A stretch of DNA of 64,000 bases from the NCBI GenBank assembly GCA_000507305.1, contig DF240069.1:64219-128218 (forward strand). The letters run 5' to 3'. Under the pieces are notes generated by a model. The model saw nothing but the letters and a program-made list of their open reading frames with translations. It did not search any database and was not told where the DNA came from. The translations under genes and the position numbers were made by a program. This DNA is from Breviolum minutum Mf 1.05b.01. Its lineage: Eukaryota; Sar; Dinophyceae; Suessiales; Symbiodiniaceae. Below are positions 1 to 11,920 of this stretch, piece after piece (the stretch's first letter is position 1; each line of letters begins with the position of its first letter).

Positions 1-190
1 TTTTTATTCTCTTTGTACCTTACACAAACCAAGGGTAGCAGTATATTCCCACAAAAAAAAAACATGCATCTACAATTTCCCAAATATTTTTTTGCAGTCA
101 GTGAAGGATGTGTTGAAAAAAAGGCATCTTTTTTCACCCGGATTCCGGGATGACCTCAGGATCTTCAGACCTCAGAGCTTGAAGATCCCA

Positions 191-290
191 ATGTGCCAGG
201 GTCAAAAGTCGCTACATAAGGTATGGTCAGAATCTCACCTCGAAAGTTCATAGGGAATCCTTATATTGGGTATATAAACCCCTACTAAGG
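191..290. mobile_element. family F fragment
   Basis: ATGTGCCAGGGTC and AGGGAATCCTTATATTGGG then TATATAAACCCCTACTA, as in the other F copies; the right end is replaced by another repeat that recurs at 61297. Confidence 0.55.
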
Positions 291-536
291 TTGGTTCAAC
301 ACACATTTGGTTGTTTCAACACACCCAACTGGAACACTTCCCTAAACCGATAAAAATCCTTTACCAACAGGCTATGAAGGGATTCCTTTCATAGTTGGCG
401 AACGCGGAATTGCCCAACTTGTGTGCGATACCCTCCAGGGAACTGAGAAAACCCCCTCTAAAGGTGGGATGATGATCTTCCTCTTTCGTGGGAAGATGAT
501 ATGTGAGTTTGTCAGGAGGATATATCTATACGTATA

Positions 537-592
537 TATATGAAAATATATATATATATGAAAAAACAAATATATATATATATATATATTCA
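537..592. repeat. TA-rich low-complexity run
   Basis: ATATAT tracts. Similar runs lie at 2395-2520, 12855-12892, 24925-24962, 47890-48005 and 62843-62882. No gene seen in them. Confidence 0.9.
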
Positions 593-770
593 TGCACATG
601 AAAATAATGCCCCATTAGAATCTGTGTATGATTGGGTAGTTTTTTCATGTTTTTTCACACCCTCTAGACAGGTATCCCAAAAAAAGTTCACACGGTTACA
701 GGGAGGTTGCTTGTTGAGAAGACATAATTGTTGGACATATTGGCGTGTACCAGTTTACCGTATACATATA

Positions 771-872
771 ACCTCCCTAAAACTAACGTAGCACCTGAAA
801 ATGGATGGTTGGAAGATTACTTTCCTTTTGGGATGTCATATTTTCAGGTGCGAACTGTTAGTTTCAGGAGTT
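771..872. mobile_element. family B palindromic element
   Basis: CCTAAAACTAACGTAGCACC... and inverted ...AACTGTTAGTTTCAGG, with ATGGATGGTTGGAAG between. Confidence 0.65.
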
Positions 873-1129
873 TCAGGTGCGATGTCATACATGAACAAGG
901 GGTATTTGCATCAGGATACTCTAAAATACTCCTGCTAAAAAAACAATATAAAACACGTTTTTTTGTTTTTTTTTTTTAATTCCTTGACCACTCCAAACCT
1001 CCAAAAGAATGACTTTTGACATGGCAAAAAAAAAACCTGGCAACATGTGATGATTTTTTTTCAAATTCGGCCATTAAGCGGCCCATCACTTGGAAACTGC
1101 CTTTCGGCTGGCCACATCAACTGCTCCAC

Positions 1130-1202
1130 CTGGCCCTCCACCTTGGGTCTCCCAAACACTCCACCCTCACGCGCTTGCATCACAGAATTGGGAATACAAG
1201 GC
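1130..1202 (-). CDS. NOG1: NOG1 exon 23 (residues 367-391), 3' end uncertain
   Basis: Encodes [14 protein letters not shown] and onward, matching the family PPxIPExV. The acceptor is CCAAG|G. The donor was set at GTGGAG (position 1129), but the frame stays open past it, so the end may differ. Nothing further of NOG1 is convincingly seen in 1-1129. Confidence 0.75.
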
Positions 1203-2679
1203 CTTGGTTCAGAGAGGAAATCGTCATCTTCCCATCTTGGGAGGAGATGTTGATTGGTTGGGAGGATGTTACACCCCCGGAAGTTTAACAGCTCGCCCCT
1301 GAAAAAATGGGTGGTTGGAAGACGATCCTTTCCGATTGGGAAGGTAACCTTTCAGGGGCTATGTTAAACTTCAGGTGACTACTTCTCATCAACGCACTTG
1401 TCCAGGTAATTATTTCAAACTGTTTGATCGTGTCTAATAGTGCCAAAGTATTGAATTTGCACCAAACACAAATCGCGACTTTTAATGATGCCGAACGATT
1501 GAGTGATATAACAACACACGACAACTTACAACTCAAGCATCATACATCCCCCAACTCTTCACACAAACAAACAAATTCAGCCACTTTGGTGAAAGTAGAT
1601 GGTTAGCCACTCCAATAAAGTACTTCAGCGAGTGGCCATAATCAAAAAATGCATGTGGGGAATCTGTATGGAATCTGTTAACCTCTGTAAATAGCCTTCC
1701 CATAAGGAAAGTATAGTCTCCCCACTCCACTTGTTCAGGGCTTGGGTATGACCTTACTACAATCCATGTGGGTATGGCCAGGCTGAATCAACAAGAGTTC
1801 CCAACATATTTTGCGTACTAAATCGGTAATTTTCAGCCGTTTTTTGGGTTATTTTTGGTTTGCCACAGACATACCCATAGGATCCATGGGACTGGTATAT
1901 TTACTTACATGAAAACCATAAAAATCAACCATTCATGTAGGTAAATATATCAGTCCCATGGATGGTATGGGATATTGAATCTTCATGAGTCAACACTCTC
2001 AACATGACCCAGGACTTTGAGATTCGGAGGAGGTCGTCCTTACCAAATAGCAATAAATTTCACTAGAGAATTCGTTGGTGGTTTCAACCCATCTGAAAAA
2101 TATTAGTCAAATTGGATCATTTCCCCAAGTAGGGCTAAACATAAAAAATTATTGAAAGCAACACCTAGATAACAGTTAACAGTAGATAACTGTTGAATGC
2201 TTGAATGTGGCTGCAAATCACAAAGATGTTTTGTTCACGCGTCGATCATGCCACTTCACTTGTCTGTCTAAAACCTATTGCTCACTGAGCCGCTGAGGCC
2301 ATTTTGAAGCCTTATTTAGAGATAGATTACAGGAGTCACTTGATGCCAATAATGGCGACTCTGTTCACTCCTTTAAAATCAATATGTTGAAAAACATGTA
2401 TGTATACGTATATACATATATATATAGATATCCAAAAAGTCCACATAAATATAACCTCTACATTATAAACATATACTATATACTTCTCTATATTTAATAT
2501 ATATTATATCATATCTATATCACAATAAATTTCAATACCCTGCCCCTGCCATCCGAATTTAGGGACCCCATCTTCCCATAATATGTTTTTTTCAAATCCA
2601 AGAGGCGGCCGGTTGGCAGGTGGTGTCACATTAGTGATATGAAGTCGGCTCCTGGACATCTACTGGTGANAAGAACAAG

Positions 2680-2738
<59 letters not shown>

Positions 2739-5700
2739 CCCACAACAACCACACCCCACCATTTACATCACTGAGCCCCCAAAAATCTATGTTCAAAAAT
2801 TCCATCCAACATCTCCGTTTAAAAAAAAAAAATCCGCCTGAATTGATCAGCTTTACCAGTCTTCACCTGGCTCTGTGGTGGATATGATGGGAAATCCTAT
2901 CGACTCGGGATATGTTGAGTCACATGGCGGCTCGGGGGGGGTTCTCTGGCGTTTCCCATATTTCTATATATTTCTCTGAAAAAATGGATCCGTATAAGAT
3001 TCAACAGCCTCAATGTTTTTTTTCCCAAAAAATCTGTGAACGCCAGCTGGCACAGCACCTTCTGTTCCACACGACGATCCAGTAGCAGCTCACATCCCTG
3101 GCCCAAGTTTCTGGAAGGAAGGAATCTTTCAATTTTTTCCATCTCTTTCGGCGAAGGATCTAACCTAAAAATAATTCACAGCCAACCGGGTTTGAACATG
3201 TATGTTTATATATAGTTAGTCAAAAGGGCTTCATCTTCAGCAATTTCCCTGGTGAAATAAAAATATCTACCTATTATCTACAGAAAAACATCACCTAGTT
3301 CCCTTGAACAGTTTGTTGTTTTTTGGTTAAAATCTGGATCATCAAACCACTCGTTTCCACCGTTTTTTTTCTCGGTTTTCGCCTTCTGCAATGCGGCATC
3401 AACACCTTCCTTCTTAGCACAGGACGTTTCAAAGAAATGCACCTGCGTGAAAAAAACAGGTCAATGGAAGTCAACCACCATGTACAAAAAAGGGTGAAAC
3501 TCCTTTTGGAAGATGATAAACCCCTACTAAAACTAGTTGGTGGTTGAACCAACTAGTTTTGAAACATATGCTCGTCAAATTGGAAATCTTCCCCAAAATA
3601 GGGGTGAAAATAAAAAAATATTTGAAAATACCACCTAGAAAATATGATGGCTTCCTTCAACCAACCGGACTAAAACATGGTGGTTAGACTTCCCGGGATG
3701 GTGAGAACACCAAGTTCGGGAGCCAAGACTCAACTTGACAGCTTGGGGGACATTGAAGTTGCATTTCTTCAAATTTCATAGGTGCATTCACCATCCGGAT
3801 CCAGCAATGCCCTGGAGCTATGGGGCCCGCCCCTAATAACTGGTCGAAAATAAATGGCTAGTTGGTGCTATCAGCCAATTTCTAGGGGCTATTATGGGTG
3901 TTTCCGAAAATAGTGGTACCCCAAAATGGATGGTTTATAATGGAAAACCCTATTAACATGGAAGATTTGGGGGTACCACTATTTCCGGAAACATCCATAT
4001 AGTTATTTCACCCCGTGTATACAACTTGTTTTTGGGTCCACCTGTGTTGTGTAACTCTAGAAATCGCAAAAAAGAAACGATGGTCGGTTCCGTAAATTCC
4101 CGGGGTCTTACTTCTGATTCCAAAAAAAAAGATGTTAAGGCCTATATGAATGACCATTCCTAGTTGGTGCTTGAACCAACCCATCTGCAAAAATATTCTC
4201 GTCAAATTGGATCATGGAATTGCAAAGTTCGGGGGTCCGGGGTGAACATTAAAAAACTATTTGAAGCCACCAACTAGCTAAGAAAGTACAAACCAAAAAT
4301 GCAACCTTTTCAAAACATGTTTGGAGAACGTAGGGATAATAGTTTTCTTTTCCCAGTCTGGGGAGAAGTTTTTGTTTGATGTTGCGATTCAGCTATCCAC
4401 CTCATTTAAATGAGAGTTAAAGGAGCGACTTTCCACTAGGCTACTGTAGCAGGTCAAACATCTCCATCCCTACGAGGGCAAACAGGCCCTCTCATGCTCA
4501 ATGCATCCTGTGAAACTAATTGGTTTAGCCATGTATGGATTACGCGCTTTGATCCGCATGTTCCGTGGATAGAAAGGGCCGGGCTGTTGGGTCCCGACTC
4601 CCAACCCGAAGGGGAACCCCAATCGAAAGGATTTCGAACCGTACCTCGCCACCGGATTCCGCCTGGCGGTGGCTGAGGTTTCCTAGATGTTTACACCCCC
4701 AAAATTTAACATGGCCCCTGAAGAATGATGGTTGGAAGATGAGTTTCCTTTTGGGATTGTCTATTTTTGGGGGAGTATGTTAAATTTCCGGGGTGTATAT
4801 TATACCAGTGATAAGTAGGCGCCCATAATTCTGCGAAAATAGGGGTGCGACACAAAAAACAACAGGTGAAACACACCTGCACCATTTATAAAGGGGCCTA
4901 TATCTTGTACAAATTATGGGATACCCTCCCTGAAACTCACAGCGAGATTACACCTGAAAATGGATGCTTGAAATACGACTGTTTCCTTTCGGGGCAAGCG
5001 GCAAAAGACCTATTTTCCGGTGCGAACTGCTAGTCTCAGGAAGTGTATAGTACAACGCCTACAATTTCCCCCCCCCAAAAAAAACCAAAGCCATGGAATG
5101 GGATGGAATTGAAATTCATGTTCGAAAAATGATGGCGTCTGTCCTTTTTGTCAACCCTAAGAATCATGAGATCTCAAAACTAGTGGTTTGGAGGGATCAG
5201 TGGTTTGGAGATCCCTCCAAACCCTGCGCAAAAAAAAAACAAACTCCTCTTTTTCCGAGGGCCCCCCCTTTTGGAAGTTCAGAAAAATCTGTCACAACTG
5301 TGAAGTGCTTCGACTGTCTGCTGATTTGCATGTTTTTTCAAAAAACCTGGTCCTTAATCGCTGAAAAGTACCATGAAAACCCGAAAATACATCTAAGATC
5401 TCACCCACAGGGCCCCCTGGAAGGTGGGCCCCCGGATGTTTCACCAACAGTTTATGTTTCGGAATTTCTTTCTTTTTGGGGGTGAAAGAGGAAGTTTGGG
5501 GGCCCTTCTTCCCAGGGGCCCTGTGGGCAAAATCATTGAATAAAGGGTTTGGAAGATGATGTTCCTTTTCAAAGGGGACAGTTTTCCAGGTTCCATGTTC
5601 CAATTTCTGGTTGATTTCACACAAGAGTCCAATGCTGCGGATGTATAATGGTCCTAGAATGGACCCTTTAGGGGCCTAAAAGAGTGACATATTGGGATGA

Positions 5701-8700
5701 CAATACAGGACAACTCATGATGATGCCCTAAATCTCATATATAGGGTATCCATCTTCTCAATTCGGCCGAAAAAAAAAAACCGCTTCTCCCCATTTGCCT
5801 GTTTTTTTACGAGCTAAACACATCATTATTCATTAGAATTCAATCTATTCTTTAAAACAAGGACACACAATGAAATTTGGAGCATCTTTTCCATCATGAG
5901 GAGATCATTCTTGTCATAGCCAACCAAAAAAAAATCTCCTGCCTCACCCATCGAGTCCAGCAGTTGTTTTTCCTGACAGGGTCGCTGCTGGTCATGGATC
6001 AACAAAATGTCTCAGCAGTGACCATGGCTAGTTCATCCTGGATATGTGTGTTTCTTAAATGGTGTATAGCATTCCACTTGTAGTAGCCATGTTAAACTTG
6101 GTTCATTAGGTGCATATGAAAAAAACATATATGTATATTATATGCATATCATATCAAATTATGAACTTCTTCCCGGATGTTCATCTCAACCATGAAGGGC
6201 AGGTCAAGCCATTTGAATGAACAAGGAGCCTGTTATATAAAATTCAAAATCACCAACAAACACCACAAGGGTCCGAGTTGGACCAGTTTTTCAGGGAATT
6301 AGGCATGTATCACTGTAGATCACTGTATGCTCTGATAGACAGAGATGGACATCCCATTCTCATACGGTTTTCGGGCGTCGGATGTCTTAGGGACATACCG
6401 TTTGATATGGTGTACAGTCTACATACAATGGATGATGGCCCCTGTTGGCGATGCTAATGTGGTGGGGTAGTCTCATCGCGTCTCATCCACTGGCCATGGA
6501 CATGCTTACAATACACTTCATCAGGCTGGTATTTAGAGGCCACTTGAATTACAACATACATTGAACACAACCATGTATGTAGAACCTCCCACTAATTTGC
6601 AGTCTATTTTCGTGTGGCCATTTACGACACACATTTCATACTCAAACCATTTCAATCCAGGACGAGAAGGTTCGTTGTTTCGTTGTTTCGATTTTTTGTT
6701 TAAAGCCCGCCTCCGGCGACAGCTCTGAAATCTTGCGGAGGTCTGTCCTAAAAAAATCGCGTGGTGTTGGACGGACACGATGATCCGGCCAAAATATAAC
6801 CGGTTGACATGCATATGATTAAAAAAAAAACAGTGTCATCAATCACAAAAGTATTGACTATACCATGACTATACCTAAATGGAAAAAATGTGAATCAAAG
6901 AAAGCAAATTGTCCTCCTTAGTCGCAAAAACAAATAGTACTTAGAAGTGATTTGATCCTACTTAGATAGTAAGGGTACACAAATTTAGTACCACATCTGG
7001 GGCAGTATATTCTTGATGTGACCAAATGACCAAATCATATTTCCTAAACTGGTGGTACCCCCAAATCATCCTTTTTAATGGGGTTTTCCATTATAAACCA
7101 TCCTTTTTGGGCTACCCCTATTTTTGGAAACACCCTGAAAATGGGTCCATCACTTTATCTAAGTGAAGCATCTTCCAGCCTGAAAACTGTGGGGGATCCC
7201 AAATTCCAAGTGAGGAAGGTCAAAATAGATGGCTTGCCGATACCAATTTTGGTAGATTAGTGAAGGGTCCGAAAATAAACCAATATGTAGGGACTGTGAC
7301 ATCTACCTTTCAATTACTGTAACTCAAACAATCAGCATCTTTGTTCATTGCTCAAACAGCTTAAGATATTATTCTGTCAGGATTGTTTGTTAGCTCTCAC
7401 AGAGGTCTTCACTTTCAGCATTGCGCACTTTGGCATGACATCAACATACAAATATCTACTTGCAGGTAAAACAAAATTCACAAGTAGTATTCACCATAAG
7501 GAGGGTTACTGTATCATCTACTGTATCTTATCATCCCTCCGGGGGGGAAGGCCGGTCCTGATATGAAAAAAGATCACCTGATACAATTGATGTTTGTATC
7601 CTACCATAAACCCCAATAGATTGAAAGAGACAACTTCAACCTTTCCTTCAGAAGCGAGCTTATGTGGCTGAGAATAGCATCATAGATATATAGCCACTTG
7701 GATGGAAATGGAAGGACCTCCCTTATGTTTGTAGCAGGTTTTACGTTTTCCCCCAACTTTCATTCATATAAATCGAACCTATCACACAAGCAAGCATTTC
7801 AAACGCGCTCGCCACTATTGAGGGACCGTAACTCCTCCGAAAGATCCAATGTCATGCCAAGTAACTTGTTGAGGATAATCAGCAAGGGCCGATTTCGGAA
7901 CAAGGGCTTGATGGAATGAAAGAGTGCCACCTGTGACTTTTTCGTTGGTCAGGTTTGATTGGGGTTGCAACGTTTTTTCCAAACGGCTCGCAGTGACCCC
8001 CAACAAACAGGGCCACTTGTTATTTGGGTCATTCATGTTGAGGGGGTATAGGAAACTACAAACCATTAGGGTATAGGGATTAGTCGCGAACCCCACACCT
8101 CCGAAAACTGACATTCGGAACCTGAACATGGGCCACTGGAAGTTATTCGAAACTTGAAAACCAAAGCACTTTAAGGTTGCAGCCGTTGGTTTTTGGGAGG
8201 GCAGCGTTTCAAAAGACCCCGGAGAAGGGATTGCAATTACAAATCGAAAGAAACTGGAATTTTTCGTGGCGATGACGTCAAATAAATGTGGCAATGATTC
8301 TGATGATGTTAACTTACGCCCAGGACAGGATCTATGAATGTAGTATACTTAGAGGCTTCATTGGTCATTTGATGTGTAATCTGTAATATTAAATATACTT
8401 ACACAGTATACACTGAGGGCACTTCATGTCACGTGCTATTGAATAAAATCCACCATCATGCAGAATAACATCCATATGTTTAAACAAAAAAAATTGGACT
8501 CCTGTCAAAAGGGTTTTACCGCCCTTTGGTTTTTTTAGCACCTGAGAAAAAATATCAATCAACAAAAAGGTCGGAAAAATAAAACACAAGTCAATTTGTT
8601 ACCTTTTAAAGGTGATACTCAACAAAACTCCCTCCTGGAAAGTTTTCCGTATGTTTTCGCGGCATTTGAAAATGACAAAACACATACAGTTTGGCCAATA

Positions 8701-11700
8701 ATTGTAGGAACCTCAATGGCTCATGGCGAATGAATCCTTACACGAGTCATGTCAATCAATTCATTTAAACAATTTGAAAACCAACAGCAAAAGCCATTTA
8801 ATTACCCATCATAATGGCACAAACCCTTCTACCCAAACAAAACTTCCTTAAGTATCCCCCTTCCAATTGACCAGGTGGGGTTGCGCACCCCATTTTGTAG
8901 TATAAAATGGGTGCCAACTAAAAAAAGGGTGTGCACACCCCAACTGTTGGTTTCTGCAAAATGGCTGCACACACCTTCCGATGCGTTGATGTTACATGTG
9001 CTATTGGAATGGTCTTGCAACCCATTTTATAGAAAACGGGTCTATCGTCATGTAAATGTATGTAGCCCGAGATGGTCTCTACAAAATGGGTGCTGGAAAC
9101 TTTCACGATCGACTAATTCCCAATGAACCTCAAAAGAAGAGCTCTATAAAATGACATTGAGTTTTAAAAGGAGGGTCGATCTACAAAATTGGGTCTACAA
9201 AATGGGATGGCCCAACCCCACCTACCCTCAAAACCAGGTGGATATCCATTTTTTTTTTGCGCACGACCCCACCCATTTTGTAGAGCGAACTGGAGGGGGG
9301 ATCCTTAGGTAGATTTTTGATTGGAATCTTACACCACTTGAGCTGGTTTTTCTTGACCTCCAGGGTACTGCAACAAGAAATCTCACTGAATCATTGATTC
9401 CTATTTCATCGACAAGCTATACTCCACTCATTTCAGTCTGAAAATCAACAAACCTGACATCACATGACACAACTGAAGGGTCCCTTGATTGAAGTTCTTG
9501 TTGTTTCTGTTCGACAAAAAACATGGCAATGCGAATATTTTGGTGATATTTTTTTCCGGGGTGATGATGACGTCTCCGGGATTGCATCATGACATTACAT
9601 GACATTACTGGGTACAAGGTATCAGCCAAACATTGAATCAAGTACCCTCCCTGAAACTAACATGGCCCCTAAAAATGATGGTTTCCAATAGGAATCTCCT
9701 TTTCCAGGGGTCTATTTCAGGTGCTATGTTAGTTTCAGGGAGGGTATCCAGTATCAAAGACCTTGTCGATAAATAAAGATGCAATATCTCCTGTAACTTT
9801 CAGCTGTAGCCAAAAGGTTTGGAAACCGGGATTGTGTGGCACCTTTTGTGTAAACCTCGAAGATAAACCTACCCTCCCTGAAGGTAACATAGCACCTGAA
9901 AAATGATGATAAGAATACCGAATACCAACTAAATAGTTTCCTTTTAGGAAGTCCTACTTTCATGTGGTATGGGTAGACCGTGAAATCAAGATTGAAAGAA
10001 AATTACAGCCAGATTTCATTTTCGTTTGATAGCAATTCCTGGGCTTCCAAGTGGAAACCTATTAAATCCAGAAGTAATTCTTGCCAAGACTTGGTCTTCA
10101 AAGTGAAATCCATCACCCAGCTGGGTAACTGCAATTTCCCCAAAACCTCCTCGGACATGTCAAATTGGAAGCCAATGCGAACTTCCCCCGAAGTGCAAAC
10201 CATGGATTGCCGGTCGAAGACTACATGGTCGGGAGGCTGCTCGCAAAAGGCAAAAGGCCAACAAGCTGCTGATGCAGTCGCAATTGTTCCTTTCCTTTTG
10301 AACACCTTTGCCTGGCCGGTAGTTCTGCAGACTGTATGCGGGTGGACGTTGATCTGCAGCCACGCCATCCTTATCCATCTCCACCAAGGCCTGAAAAAGG
10401 TGTCTTTGTGGAGGCATACTTCTTGGCATTGAGCCGCTGCAACCTCTTGAGGTTCAAATTGCCTGTGCATGACCCTACTTCAGACACATTAACTTTGCCT
10501 TCCTGACACTGAAGCAGCCACTCTCTGGTACAGTCAAGACAAGAATCGCATTTGCTGATGTACGTTGTGCGGCCATCCAACGAGCTCGTCGACAGGGGCT
10601 TGTGAAGCTTCCATGATCAGGCATGTGCACAAGATCCAGCGGCTGCCATGCTTTCCTCTTTCTGCATCTTTTTGAGGCCTGCTGTGGCACAACCTCCTGT
10701 GCCATCTCAACCGGAAAGCCCGAGCCACCGCAGCCACTGTCGCCACCCGGATTTAATTGATCCACATGCATCCTAAAAAATGCGAAATTGAGGCATAAAT
10801 GAGAGCAATCAAATCCGGATCTAATTGCCTCAGAGTGATATCACCAGTGAAAAACAATAAAAACCAGAGTTGATAGATCCGGAATGTGTTACAGAATGCA
10901 AAGCAAGAAAACATTAAATCCAGACTAAATGTTTTTGCAACTCCTGTTTCCACTGCTTTTCCGTGGGGTGCTAGTTTCTGCTTCGTGTGGAGTGTACCTT
11001 TTCCCAACAACTTGATGGTTCACTTGACACAACAAATTCCTCTCGCCTGGGTGGGTAAGCTGAAGCCACAGTGTTCCGAGATGTCTACGAAGAACAAGAT
11101 GGCCTGGGAGGCGTGACATTTCGGTTGTTGACAACGACTCGACCAACCGACATGGACACACATATCACATACCAGTCCCCAAATTGCTTGATTCGCAACA
11201 TGGATTTGTCTGGGACTGGTATATTGACCTATAGCCTATAGGTATTTACCATAAAAAAATCAACATTTCACGGTATTTCACGTAGGAAAATATACGAGTC
11301 GCATGGATATGTTTCTTTTCAAAGTACTCACAAAATCATTTTTTGTCAAGTGTTTCAAATCGAGTTTGGGATGTTCCTCTTACATCCCCGGAGAAAAAAA
11401 TCATGGCCAGGTCAACAAATATACACCCCGCGAAGTTTAACAGCTCGCCCCTTCAAAGTCCCTAGTCCCAAAGGGAGAGGTTGTCTCCTGGCCCACTCAT
11501 TTTTTGGGGCCTATATCTATACATACGGTAAACTTCCAGGGAGTATGACATGCAATTTTTTGTTGACGTAAATTCCATGATCAGCATCTCCACCATCATT
11601 CCCCAAGAAAATAGTCACCAGCTTTTCTTCGGGTTTCCAAAAGATTGCGTCACATCGTCCTAAGATCATTTGTTTCAACCGTGGTTTCCTAAACTGTTGC

Positions 11701-11758
11701 AAAACTGAAACTAGGCTAGGTTACTTGGAATATCCCTCTCAAGGTTCTGGAAACAAAC

Positions 11759-11854
<96 letters not shown>

Positions 11855-11888
11855 GCAGCAACAGCAGCAACAGCAGCAACAGCAGCAA

Positions 11889-11920
<32 letters not shown>

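Noticed and set aside
140-175. Minus-strand VIPES after CTGAG|G as a possible further NOG1 exon
   Set aside because: Too short and without the family's following motifs; no reliable evidence.
7395-7440. Minus-strand LKVKTSVRA resembling the NOG1 VKTEACD segment
   Set aside because: The matching exon is already placed at 3383-3442 and 3059-3097; order and phase do not fit here.
7815-8294. 159-codon minus-strand open frame
   Set aside because: It overlaps NOG1 exon 16 in the wrong frame and has no domain; openness reflects composition.
10925-11161. Minus-strand frame [20 protein letters not shown] taken first as part of the decayed block
   Set aside because: It is another frame of NOG1 exon 15 ([14 protein letters not shown]).
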